From contig JACYXH010000175.1 in NCBI GenBank assembly GCA_026745465.1, positions 4,307,501 to 4,371,500 on the forward strand: a DNA stretch of 64,000 bases. The letters run 5' to 3'. Shown one piece after another: positions 33,401-44,391 of the stretch. Below the pieces are notes generated by a model that searched no databases, was not told the DNA's origin, and saw only the letters and a list, made by a program, of their open reading frames with translations. Position numbers and translations under genes: made by a program. This DNA comes from Lota lota (Eukaryota; Chordata; Actinopteri; Gadiformes; Lotidae). Each line of letters starts with the position of its first letter. The stretch's first letter is position 1.

Positions 33401-34820
33401 ATGATGGTGTTGAACATCTTCCTCCTGGCGTCCTCAATCTCCTCGGGAGACCAGCTGATGCCTTGCTTCAGCCTCTGGGCAGTGAACCAGATCTTGATCT
33501 GCTCCTCCGGGAACTTGGTGACCACGGTCAGGTAGCAGAGCTCGGCCTTGGTGGGGTAAGAGAACTTGCTGAAGGAGGTCTTGAGGTATGGCGAGGAGTC
33601 CATGGAGGCGCTGTAGGTGGGGATGCTGCTCAGAGGAATCATGACCTGGACATGGAAACAAAGTCAGGGGGAAAAGAACCATCAGATGATGATGATGATC
33701 ATAAATCGTCAAATAAACAACGTTTGACAAACTGTTTGAATAGAGGAACACATTAAGACCCAACTACTCATAATTTAGCAACAAACATTTAAACATGACT
33801 ATCATTGTAATCGTTAAAATTAGTACACTCTTAATGGAGAAAAATCCAGCCAAACATCCAAAACAAATTGAGAACAACGAGGACACCTTGGGAAGGTTTT
33901 TAGAAGAAGCCGAGGAAGAGTTGGACGAGCCTGATGACACCGTGATGGGGGAAGACTGGTGAAAGTTTCTGTTCTGCACCACTGACACCACCTTCAAAAG
34001 AGAGTTGTGGAAAGGGCTGTTTCTTTAAATCAACGTATGGAGAGAAAACCCCACATGAAGGTAGGGCATAGAGACCTACCTGTGTGATGGCTGTCTTGAG
34101 CATGGGCAGTGCTCCGGAGCCGTTGACTATCTGGATGGCCGAGGGCAGGGACACCTTGGTGGTAACTCCGTTGTGGACGATGGTGGGGACGTGCGTGACC
34201 ATCACGGTCGCAGTGTCTTTCCTCTCTACCAGTCTCGAGGAGGAGACGGTTATGGTGTCGGAGGAAGAGGAATCGTCCGAGCCAGGGTGGGACACCACGA
34301 TCCGTTTGGACTCGGACTTCCCCTTCAGCCTCCTCATGATGGGGGTTTTGGTGATGGAGATTTCGGAGTCCTTCACCGCATCCGGCTCGATCACCAGGTT
34401 CTGCTCCACCACCACCCTCCGGTCCCTCTTCCGTAACTGCAGGGTGGTGTTCATTGTGCTGGGGTGAACGCGGGCGTTGTGGAGCGCCAGGCCCTCGAAC
34501 TTGGGCGCTGAAGCGCCGCAGTCCACGCACAGGAAGCTGGGGTCGGCGCGGAAGTCCGGGTGCCCGCTGTAGACGTGGTCCAGGAAGAGGTTCAGGTCGT
34601 GCGTTTCAAAGTTACAGGGCCTGCAGGTGTAGGTGCCGGCCCCATCCCCCACCTCCTGTTTGCCGCCCTCCCCCCCGGGGTCCAGGGGGCTGTTCCTGCC
34701 TCCCTCTGAGCCCCAGGCCTGACGGACCAGGACCGGGGCCTCTTGCTCCAGCTCCTCTCGGAGGTGCATGCTCTTGCTGGGGATCATGCACGGGGTGGTG
34801 GACTTCCTCTTGCTGGCCAT
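30031..34820 (-). CDS. zhx3: zinc fingers and homeoboxes 3, six coding exons
   Basis: ZHX proteins are nuclear transcriptional repressors that dimerise and bind NF-YA. The product opens MASKRKSTTPCMIP, identical to human ZHX3. Coding exons on the minus strand are 34820-34080, 33973-33887 (or starting at 33955), 33645-32061, 31753-30977, 30459-30156 and 30041-30031, all GT-AG. The first four junctions are phase 0 and the last is phase 1. Two C2H2 fingers (residues 64-87 and 97-119) are followed by homeodomains HD1 to HD4 and a degenerate HD5. Conserved anchors are VMIPLSSIPTYSASMDSS, LRALEASF and QQVKELS. Length is about 1,167 residues against 956 in human, once one apparent extra base near 32577-32586 is discounted. 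The upstream GTG at 34829 is not the start. Confidence 0.93.
30977..31753 (-). CDS. zhx3: zhx3 fourth coding exon: HD3 and HD4
   Basis: 259 codons, phase 0 at both ends. HD3 runs LRALEASFAQEADPSMEEVD to MTRREIHGWFAEKRKKV. An acidic and Lys-rich stretch follows, then VNPIKINLKMLKVTEANG, which matches human SPIKINLKNLRVTEANG. HD4 runs GKKTAEQLHLLKQVYARTQW to PEVVRWFGDCRYVQKNGQLK. The exon ends EDQQ before GTAGAG. The strand and frame follow homology. A plus-strand open frame of similar length over the same bases is a shadow. Confidence 0.93.
32061..33645 (-). CDS. zhx3: zhx3 third coding exon: HD1, Ser/Asn-rich linker, HD2
   Basis: 1,585 nt. HD1 spans YPTKAELCYLTVVTKFPEEQ to KQGISWSPEEIEDARRKMFN. 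A Ser/Asn-rich stretch of about 160 residues (for example ASVINLSLGNSNHSNINSK) replaces shorter human sequence. HD2 covers KSQEQLNALKDSFQVNQFPD to VREVRKWFSDRRYHFRNLKG. A glycine-rich linker follows, and the exon ends EREPHQ|GTGAGA. The HD1 part and the HD2 part are in different frames. Removing one base in the run TCTCCCCTCCCCC (plus strand 32577-32587) gives SPISKSASPSPAFHLGSAPG and restores a phase-0 exon of 528 codons. Confidence 0.85.
33887..33973 (-). CDS. zhx3: zhx3 small second coding exon
   Basis: 87 nt from GTGCAG|AAC, or 69 nt if the TTTCACCAG|TCT acceptor 18 bases further on is used. Both keep phase 0. It encodes SSPITVSSGSSNSSSASSKN then LPK before a GTGTCC donor. The LPK end joins VMIPLSS of the next exon, as in human KALPKVMIPLSS, which strongly supports the exon. 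The tandem acceptors suggest a 6-residue alternative. Confidence 0.8.
34080..34820 (-). CDS. zhx3: zhx3 first coding exon: two C2H2 zinc fingers
   Basis: 247 codons, phase 0 end (ATCACACAG|GTAGGT). Finger 1 is YTCRPCNFETHDLNLFLDHV plus YSGH. Finger 2 is FLCVDCGASAPKFEGLALHN plus ARVH. ITKTPIMRRLKGKSESKRI matches the human ITKTPIMKIMKGKAEAKKI block. The exon also carries a short 5' UTR. A TTTCCAG acceptor places its 5' edge at 34993, so the gene has at least one upstream non-coding exon. Confidence 0.93.
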
Positions 34821-37800
34821 GGTGACCACGGGTTGGGGGCTGGTTTGGTAGCTGTGAGCGGAGCGTGACGCACTAGACGGTTCCTTCCCGGTTGCCTATG
34901 GGCAAGCCATGGGGGGAGGTGGATGCTGGACAATGTCCATAGCTCTCGGAGGCCGGCCCCCTTCGTGGTCCTCAGTACAACTTAAAAAAAGACCTGGAAA
35001 CAAAACAAGAAAATGTCATGGTCATATACCAACACAACGTAAGCCTACACCTGTAAAGTTTGATTCCTTATTTACAACTACATACAAGGTAAAGTTGTGA
35101 ATACAGGAGATTATCGGAGCGTCACAAATAAGAGACGTGCCGTATCCTATGCTTTCTCAGTGGAACAGCATTCAAGCACTCACACAACTTTCTGTCCTTT
35201 CATTAAAATACACCCTCCACGCCCACCCCTTTCAAAAAAAAAAGAATCTGTATGGTCCAGAGGCCGCTTGAACCCCCTGTAGTCGCCGCACCGCTTGCTA
35301 CTCCGCTATAAAGATCCCTTCTGTCTCCTCACCTCCCTGGCCCGAGAAACTCACGGCTATCTCTTTTATGAGGGTATTCAAGCGAGCTCAGCCTGCTCCC
35401 TCACTAAAGGCTTTTTGGGAGAGCTCCTGTCTACCCCTTTCCTACCCCTCCCCCATGACTCCTTCCCTCTCTCACTTCCCCTCGTTCAAACACACCCCCA
35501 CAGCGGAGGCTCACCATCTTTTTATTTTATGCAGAGCCTCCACAGTTCCACATAATAAAAATACTTGCCATGTTTTGCTAAAGGAATACTGGCTTCATGA
35601 GAACACATCGGCGAGAGAGACAAGTCTGTTTCAGGCAAATGGGCTTGTGAGGTGTGACTTTCAAAAGGTGACCACTAATTACGACGACGTAGGTGTGGAT
35701 GAACACGCAGTCTGGAATGATCAAAATCAGAGCCAGCATGAGTCACCTTTACCCCAAATCCCTTGCCTTCACCGCACAAAATGGTGCCGCTTCCTGTGTG
35801 GAGTGGAACACAAACCCCCCTCAACTACCCACCACCACCGCTTGCAAGGACGTAAAAATGGTGGCGTTGGGAGGACAGAGCAATGACTCGGCGCCTAGCT
35901 GACACTGAGGCTCCAAAGTCTCCTAGTCTAACCTCCGCTGGAAAGCCTTAAAGCCTGCGTGACTTCAACAGCCACAACAACAACAACCACCACGCTGTTC
36001 CTTAAATGACCACACAGTACCGGCACAGCGTGATCCAGCACAACGTGCACACAGCAGTTCCACAATACAAGTCATAACAATCCCAGCCTGCTTTGCTTAT
36101 GTCTAGCCTAGATAATCTGGACAAGGCTCAGCTCTTGCCAAAGCTTCGCCATCACTGTGCGATGAGTGATATAGGTCAACGCCATCTCGCAGTAACCCAG
36201 TTCCTGTTCAACCGAGCTCTGCTCTGCTGCCTTCCCGCTCCCACTTTTGTGCACGCCCACATGCAGGCCAGCCTTGCCAGAGAAAGGTCACGGTGCATTA
36301 GCTCAGTTAACCCCTCGCAAAACTAGGTTGAGTCAGACACCCACTGACACAGCCGAGGCGACTCTGGCATAGTGAGTTTTTCTCAGCGAGCTTATAGAGT
36401 TCTAATGATAATGGCATTAAATGGCCCGTCGGTCACCTAACGCAGGCCTGCAGCCCAGCTAATCTGCGTTGTAGAAGTTGCAAAACAAATGCCACAATGT
36501 GACAAAGCCCATTTGAACTGTGGTGTCATTGATGGCAATTTTCTGAACACAGCCTATTTTCAAGAGAATCACTGCTGAGCAGCATCTTTCTGTAGTTTTC
36601 TGTTGCCAACGGTAGAGCTCTGTGTGTGCTGTGGGTGTGTGAGGGGTTAACAGGCGAACTGAGTTGGCCACTGTGAAGGGGAACGTGATGCCCCATGTTC
36701 CCCCTCCTCACCCCCCAGGGAGAGTAACTGCCCTTGGCTCGGGCTGTTGTGCTCCCCTCCTACACCCCCTGCCATTCAGTTCTGCATCAGGGGGCACAGC
36801 TCTGCCAAGGCAGGCTGGTCACATGACCAAAACACAAAGGCTTATGGGTGGGCAGTCCCAGCCATCCATCACGTGGGTCTGCGGGGTGGGGTAGGGGATG
36901 ACGGGGAGAGGGAGAGAGAGAGAGACAGTGGGGGATGGGCAGCCGTGTTGGGGTGAGACCAGAGAGAGGGAGGAAGAGAGGGAGGCAGAGAAAGAAGGGG
37001 TGTTAACAGTCGTGGAGGAAGCACTGAGGTGTTTCTGCGAGGAATTTTCTGCCCTGATACCACCCTCCCTACCAACCCCCGCTCTACAATACACAACTCT
37101 CGCTCTGCACTACAATCAGAGTCGTTCCCCCCATGCTCCACTCTCCCTCCTCCCTCCCTCCCTCCTCCCTCCCTCCCCCCTCCCGCCCTCCTTCCTTCGC
37201 TGCACTGCGAAGTCTGGAATGTTCCAGCCCGGCTCTCTAGCCACTGGACACGACCTGAGTGCTGAAGGCTTCAACGCCTGGGCTACAAATGTGTGCACGA
37301 GTGACCACGTTTAAATATCCCCATGCATGTTGCCATGCTAGCACGAAGAATACCCACCCAGAACGTAATATAAATGATTGTGTTCTCCTCGCGGACATCT
37401 GGAAGAAGCCCCAGCAGTAGTCATGGGATTCAGGACGACGGGGGGGAAAACTGTAACCGTTAGACAGACGCTTCCCAACGCCTACGCCAAGGATCACAAC
37501 CCCATAGAGCTCCCCACCTGTATAAATGCAACAACAACAAAAAAGTTTGGCAAAAGTCATGCATCTCTCTGATAAAGAGATGCCGCGACGAGCAAAAACG
37601 TGTCGAAAAGACAACAACAAGACGCCAAGGCCGCAGAATAATAAGTTGGGCGATTATGAAGGACTTCAAAGTGGGTTAGCCCTGATGTACCAACACCGGG
37701 CATTTAAGAGTCTTGTTGACTCGTTGGTGTGATGGCATTTGCCAAAACCGAATTTAGGTCAGAAATATTGCGCTTTCACTGGCCATGTGGCAACAGAGCT

Positions 37801-37907
37801 TCTGCACGCCTGTTAAATGTGTCAGAGCTCGCAAAAGCGGGTTTCCTGTGAATTAAGGGGGAGACAGTGAGTGTGTGTGTGTGTGTACATTCATGTGTGT
37901 GTACATT

Positions 37908-37910
<3 letters not shown>

Positions 37911-37953
<43 letters not shown>
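37911..37953 (+). repeat. (GT)n microsatellite
   Basis: GT array preceded by two copies of GTGTGTACATTCAT, in the zhx3 5' intron. Confidence 0.9.
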
Positions 37954-37956
<3 letters not shown>

Positions 37957-39866
37957 CGTGCGGGGGTGGGTACTTGCATGCCTGTGTGTGAGGCTTGTTT
38001 ACCGAAGCACTGTGGCGGCCATTTTTTCCTGTGTATGAGAAAGAGACCGAGAGACGGAGAGAGAGAAAGAGAGAGAAAAAGCCTTCTCAATGACATCCAA
38101 ACAGAATAGCCAAGTCCTGTTTTGCAACACGTGTTGTCCACCCAATGTCCCTGAATTGCCGGCGCTCCACCTTCCTTCATCCCTTGGCCTGACTTTAGTC
38201 TAGGCCGAGGCCAATAATAGCCTTCATAGTCACTCCCTCTCTCTCAAACACACACACACACACATCCGGAGGGCCTGCCGATTAGTCTAGCTTGCGCAGA
38301 GTCTACCTGAACGCACACACAACAAGACTCTTTCTAGGTCCTGAATCACAAGCGCTGTAGCTGCTCTGAACGCAGACATACGTCCCAATGACCCGTGTCA
38401 GTCTTCAACAAATAGTACGGGTTTTGTGAGAGAAACTGCCATTTTTGTATTCTAACTTATCCAATTATTCTGTTTCTTCTCCCCTACAGCACAGCACCTC
38501 AACCGCCCCCCCCACACACACGCACACACACACACACACACTCCCCTCTGAGCAAGTTGGGCCCAGCGAGACAGGTCGGCAGCGCCACTGGTGTGTTACT
38601 GTCCCCATGGCAACCACCTCCTACCCCCTCTCTCCCACCAGCTCATTTCTCTAAAGCACAAGTGTGCGTGGCACTGCGCGCAGGCCCACACACACACACA
38701 CCTCATACACCATCCAGGCTCTTGATGGGCTTGTTGTTCCACACAGCACAGTGAGTGCTGATTGGAGAGTCCCTGCCCAGCTCCTATTTCAGTGCCTCTC
38801 ACACGGCGTTCATGTCTCCCAGCTAGGTGTGGTCGCTGCCACCATCCCGCACGATAAGCCAAAGCTGATGGCGTATCTTCCTGTTCCCTCACAGTGCTCG
38901 ACTTTGTCCATACATCTGCCCATGGCCAGTGTCTTGCTTGCCCACTCCAAACTGGTTCATAAACCTCAGCCGAGGCCTTCTCTAGAAAGAGAAAGTAAAG
39001 GTGATTCTGATACCCACGGCCAACAGTTAATTTTTTGCCATCTGTAGACCTCAGCCCAACCTGTTTATGGATGCCCTACACGTTGTCTCCAGGAACCACG
39101 ACAGACTGCAGTAGTCATGCTCCTATCTGAACCGGCCACGGTCTAAAGTTCACTTTTAGATTCTTTTTTACATGCCAGAGTGGACACATCTACTGACCAA
39201 GCAATGGTTCTGATATTTAGCCTGGAACCTGCCTATCAGTTTTCTTCTGGCTGAGGGTTAAATGCATTTCTCTAACTCTAGCAACCAGAATCTAACCTCA
39301 ACGTCCGTGCCGCTACACAATTCCACCCCCCCCCCACCCCCTCGCTCAGGTCACTGTGCGGATGGCTGCGTGAGTTGCAGGAGGCTGCACTACTGAGGCC
39401 ACTGGCAACGCAGGCGTTAAAAGTGGATTGGTGAGAGAGGAGGGAGGGGGAGAAAAAAATGGCGGAGCACCATGCTCCTTGCTGTTCCAACCTAAAATGG
39501 CTGACATCACAGGCTGTTTACCAGCCACCAGATCAGAGGCAGCCACTGTCGACCAAACGTTGATGCAGCAGGGGATCGCCGGCTGCCCGACTAATAGCAA
39601 ACATTAATTAATTCACTTATTGATTTATTTGTTTATCAAGCCGATTTTAAACTGAAGAGGCAGGGGGTTAAGACGCAAGTTCATCTTGAGTCTAAATCAT
39701 GGTCAAGATGGAGATCTACAATATACAATTGAGTTAGCAATTGAGTGCACCCCCTGCCCCCCCTTCCCGTCGATAAGGTGCCAGACCAAATATGATTCGG
39801 AGGCTTGTGAAAAACACTGGTGAGGATGACGGAGGACCTGGAAAGCATAAGGTCTGAGGGAGATCG

Positions 39867-40486
39867 CTCTAGAAAGTAAGGTTGAGTAGGGTGAGGGGTC
39901 TAGGAGGTAAGGTTGAGTAGGAAGAGAGATCTAGGAAGTAAGGTTGAGTAGGGGGAGGGCTCTAGGAAGTAAGGTTGGGTAGGGTGAGGGCTCTAGGAAG
40001 AAAGGTTGAGTAGGGTTAGGGCTCTAGGAAGTAAGGTTGAGTAAGGTTGGGTAGGGTGAGGGCTCTAGGAAGTAAGGTTGGGTAGGGTGAGGGGTCTAGG
40101 AAGTAAGGTTGAGTAGGGCGAGGGCTCTAGGAAGTAAGGTTGGGTAGGGTGAGAGCTCTAGGAGGTAAGGTTGGGTAGGGTGAGAGCTCTAGGAGGTAAG
40201 GTTGGGTAGGGTGAGGGCTCTAGGAAGTAAGGTTGGGTAGGGTGAGGGCTCTAGGAGGTAAGGTTGGGTAGGGTGAGGGCTCTAAGAAGTAAGGTTGAGT
40301 AGAGGGAGGGCTCTAGGAGGTAAGGTTGAGTAGGGTGAGGGCTCTAGGAAGTAAGGGTGGGTAGGGTGAGGGCTCTAGGAAGTAAGGGTGGGTAGGGTGA
40401 GGGCTCTACAAAGTAAGGTTGAGTAGGGGGAGGGCTCTAGGAAGTAAGGTTGGGTAGGGTGAGGGCTCTAGAAAGTAAGGTTGAGT
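39867..40486 (+). repeat. 31-bp minisatellite, about 20 units
   Basis: The unit is TCTAGGAAGTAAGGTTGAGT followed by AGGGTGAGGGC. The array covers 620 bp, close to 20 x 31. Units differ mainly at GAGT/GGGT, GAAGT/GAGGT and GGTGAGGGC variants. One partial duplication sits near 40,040. It lies in the zhx3 5' intron. Confidence 0.95.
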
Positions 40487-40630
40487 CAGATGTTGACGTA
40501 ACAGCAGTTCAGATCAACGCCACCGCATCATAACAGGATGTAATGCTGTGGGGGCATAAAGATAAACCTGTTGAAAGACCATCTGCTTGCCATTTTCAGG
40601 GCAAGGCACATCCAGGCTGCATGTTATTTA

Positions 40631-40745
<115 letters not shown>

Positions 40746-41392
40746 GATATATAGATATACATATACACATCTATCTATATCTATATAAATAATTAGCAAC
40801 ACAAATATGCTAATTTGCCTATGTCAAGGGAAAATAGATGTGACATAAGTGATGAATAGAAAGTATGATTAAGCTGAAGTTCTGTGTGGGGATAGTAGTC
40901 TTTAAAACGTTGCCTTGATTCCTTAAGTCAACACTCGTGAAACCGTTGACGATAAATAACTCAAAGCATCCATTCTCATGATGTTAACTGTGAGAAACCT
41001 CTTTATAAGCCTTGTCTACCAAATAAACATAATAGAGAAACGTGTTATGTCAAGCATAACGGACTTTTAACATCAGTCATATACAGTTGTCAAAATATAA
41101 AAACGACAGTAAAATTAGGAGTGGGATCACTCGGTACTCCTTAGCTGTATTGCATGAAAACAGGCATAACTAAATAATAATCGGTAGATAATATCACAAT
41201 GACCATTTTAATAATATTTACAACAACATCAATACAAAGGATGCAAAGCGATTGTTTCCAACTTCTTTCGCAGAGTAACGCAGAAGCCTTTGACCGGGGA
41301 TTTTAAATAAACGGGATCTGGATACATATTAGGCAGATACATCCCAGATACCTATCTTAATTTACATGTATAGGTTAATAATACAAACTTAC

Positions 41393-41690
41393 GAATAGTG
41401 ATATTTGTCATACGATACAAAGACGAGCCGCCTCTTAAGTGAGCGCAGCTTGATACATTCCTCAAAATGAAAGCTCGTTACAATGTAGCGCGCATGTTGA
41501 TCCTGCGCACAAGTTAGAGAGAGCCTTAATAACTTCATAGGCCGAATACATTCAACCTTTACAAACGCTGGAGCCAATTTAAAGTGATAGCAAAGGCAAG
41601 CCCCCAAAACTAATCGCCCCCTTGCTGTCGCCATTTTAAGCAAGCGACATGCAGCTGGCCAACGCTGCTTAGCGCAGCCCGCAAAGGTAG
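41393..41690 (-). promoter_or_regulatory. zhx3: candidate zhx3 first exon and promoter
   Basis: A consensus donor TTC|GTAAGT (minus strand, exon end at 41393) follows a CpG-containing stretch. AAAATGGCG at 41637-41629 fits the YY1 motif often found just inside housekeeping first exons. The ATG within that motif opens a short upstream reading frame that ends just past the donor. A second donor, AAAGAG|GTGAGT with exon end at 41762, suggests an alternative first exon slightly further upstream. Confidence 0.4.
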
Positions 41691-42285
41691 GCTAATATAG
41701 CTCCTGCAACTTTGGAAAGGTAGAGAAACACTTTTTAGAATACGGTAAAATCCCCACTCACCTCTTTGTCCAAGCGAAACTGTTATGGTAGCGGTAGAAA
41801 AGTAAAAAAAAATAATGATACGGTTTGAGTAAGGCAGATAAATTACTTGGTATTTGTTTATGTATTATACTATGGTGTATATCCCCTTTCTTAATCGATA
41901 GATGATGAGCGTGACACTGGAGCAGGGTCGCACAATGGCCCCTTTCTCTTGTTTATTTCGAATGGCTCTCGGTATCAGGCAGGCAGAGTGGAAGAAAATA
42001 CGACGTACGTGCCCAGTGAAGAGACAGACACGTGATGCAAACGTCACTGACGGTCGAGACTTCGAGTCGGCGTGAGGGCTCCACTCTGTGTGGAGAAAAG
42101 CAAGTGAGTCAGACAGGCATCCCATCATCATGCATGACAATAATAAACTGAACGGCGGTAGTCAAGTTTGCGATAACCTATAGGAGATCCGAGATCTCCT
42201 CAATTAACTCCCTATCAGGCTACTCCTACCTGCCCCCCAGGTAACTTCCTGAAAGCCAACCCCACCCACTGTTTTAAGACCCCGA

Positions 42286-42306
42286 CCCCCCCCCCCCCCC
42301 CCCCCC

Positions 42307-42378
<72 letters not shown>

Positions 42379-42489
42379 AGACACCTCCCCCCCACACACA
42401 CACCAGACACACCGACCCCCCCCCACACACACACACCAGATACACCAAACCCCACCCCCCCCCACACACACACACTCGCACGTACGCGT

Positions 42490-42530
<41 letters not shown>
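42286..42530 (+). repeat. compound poly-C (22 C) and (CA)n array
   Basis: A 22-base C run (42286-42307) is followed by CA arrays interrupted by C runs and CACCAGACAC-type units. Cys-Val and Gly-rich minus-strand frames here are repeat translations. Confidence 0.93.
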
Positions 42531-43660
42531 AAAAAAGTAATTAAAGTAATGTTCGGGATGTTGTCGATCTAAGGCCTGCAATTGGAAATAAATAATATAT
42601 CACAACCACTTTCCACACCAATCACCCAAGCTCGTGAGTTGGTTCTTATTTCTCGTATTTGTACATATATGTTTTTTTTTCAGGTATTAAAGGTGTGTTA
42701 CAGAACGCGCTATCTGTTGATTGTTTATACGTGATCCGTCTTGTAGGCCTATAATGTCAAAATTGTTTGATGCCTCTATTCGCATAGGCTAATTACAAGT
42801 GTGTTATCGCCTAAATATAATGCAACATATCCATATTATTTTGAAAACTGTTTAGTCAGCGCCGTTTTCCTCTCACCACTCAATAACAGAAAGCAATACT
42901 TCTGCAAACAATACTTTGGTTTACCTCGACTTTCTATCACATTACAGAATGACCAGGGACGTAGTCTACTTTATTTTACCATATGCTTTACTTGCTCAAA
43001 AAGCAAAAGCACATAGACCATGTGTAGTAATAAAATAATAAATTATTAAGTAAAACACATTAGTGAAACAAATTATACAACAGTGATTTGTAAATAACGG
43101 TTAGATGGGGAGTTCGGAATTTAAATAAATGTTTTAATTAACGGCTCGGACAAAGAACGCCCTCTACTGGACTTCCAGGCTCAATAACAAAGGCTATCCA
43201 GCCAACTCCAAAATCGTCAACCAGGCAAAACAATGCACCTGCATTTGGATGGAGGGCCCAAAAAAAGTATGGCCTGAGTAAAAGCATTTTGTCTGCTGTG
43301 GACCCTATTAGTATGTCGTCTTCAGGCTTTGTCATATGGCCCTGTGTCAGATATAACCTGTGAGCCTCCTATCATTTCTGTTGAAATAACTTTTAAATTG
43401 CAAATACTCATCAGTAAAGATTTGTTTAATCAACTTAAAGCTAACTAACTGACAAACCTAGGGAAAAACTTCCCAAGACCAGGCAGTCATGGACCCAGGT
43501 AAATATTATTGCAGAACATTCAAAACAGCCTTAATTGAATCACTTGCAAACACATACACATTTAGTTGCTGTAGTGATCACTTATCTAATGTCTAATATA
43601 AGGGATCTAATAACATGGCCTGTTGTATTGTTTGAATAATTGAGTTGCAGTCCATTACAA

Positions 43661-43987
43661 TCATTTTGCTTCAGGTTTCTTGCCTCTGTATGCAGAGGTG
43701 ATATTCTGCTGGACTAACAGGGTAACAAATGTAGCACTCAAGCTGGGATCATGAATTTGCAGCCCATTGAAGGTCAATACTACCCCATTTGATAATTTTG
43801 CCCAGAGCCCCTGATTTAGATCGATACTGGCCATGTATCTATATTTTGTGAAGACATCTACAGGCTTTCTTGAGACAGCAGCTAAGTGCCAGGTGATGAT
43901 GTCATACTGATGTCTCTTTCCAAAGTTTATATGACAAGTGACAGCAGCACCATTTGAGACAGAAACGGTATTCAAACTCATGTTCAC
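43661..43987 (-). other. unassigned open frame with Ig V-set-like pattern
   Basis: 108 codons from ATG to TGA, not low-complexity and not over a microsatellite. Order of elements: TVSVSNGAAVTCHINFG resembles a V-domain B strand with its Cys. IITWHLAAVSRKPVDVFTKY resembles the C/C' strands with the core Trp. GVVLTFNGLQIHD resembles the E strand and turn. The expected YYC of strand F is absent (SATFVTLL instead). No signal peptide, transmembrane segment or partner exon is recognised. It may be a decayed V exon of an immune-type receptor, or a chance frame. Confidence 0.3.
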
Positions 43988-44154
43988 CTATGTTGTGCCC
44001 AAATAAGATATCATTTATGAATGATAATAATAACGTATAACTTGTGCATAAGATCGATAACTTTTTTTTATGAGGGACATATAACCATCTTGTCTTTAGA
44101 TGGCACTGTCGCAATTGAAGTGGGTTTTTGTAAACGTCGAAGCGACGTCGCAGT

Positions 44155-44391
44155 TTGTGATTGGTTGTCGTATCTGGGGTCAAACAACCCTGCGCATGCT
44201 CGGAATGTCCTTTTCAGCTGGACCGCAATCTGTCATATCAGCATAGGATTTTATTTCTTCTCACAGACTCACAGAGATTTAAATAACTTCCAACCGAAGG
44301 AATATCAAATACAGTTGTCCTGCTTAACGACCTAATTGGATTGAACATTCAGCCCAATATCTCTGTCACTCACCGGCGTTACAAACTCAGA
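44155..44391 (+). promoter_or_regulatory. rab5if: rab5if promoter and 5' UTR
   Basis: An inverted CCAAT box (GATTGGT) spans about 44159-44165. TGCGCATGC at 44191-44199 matches the NRF1 core. Both are typical of TATA-less housekeeping promoters and lie about 200-230 bp before the start codon. Confidence 0.5.

Larger units (their letters stand above)
41763..44190. other. zhx3-rab5if intergenic region
   Basis: The two genes point away from each other here. The region holds a compound poly-C/CA repeat at 42.29-42.53 kb and an unassigned minus-strand open frame at 43661-43987. The rest is AT-rich with no recognised element. Confidence 0.6.

Noticed and set aside
34454-34825. 123-residue plus-strand frame rich in Arg, Pro and Gly
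   Set aside because: Antisense shadow of the zhx3 zinc-finger exon.
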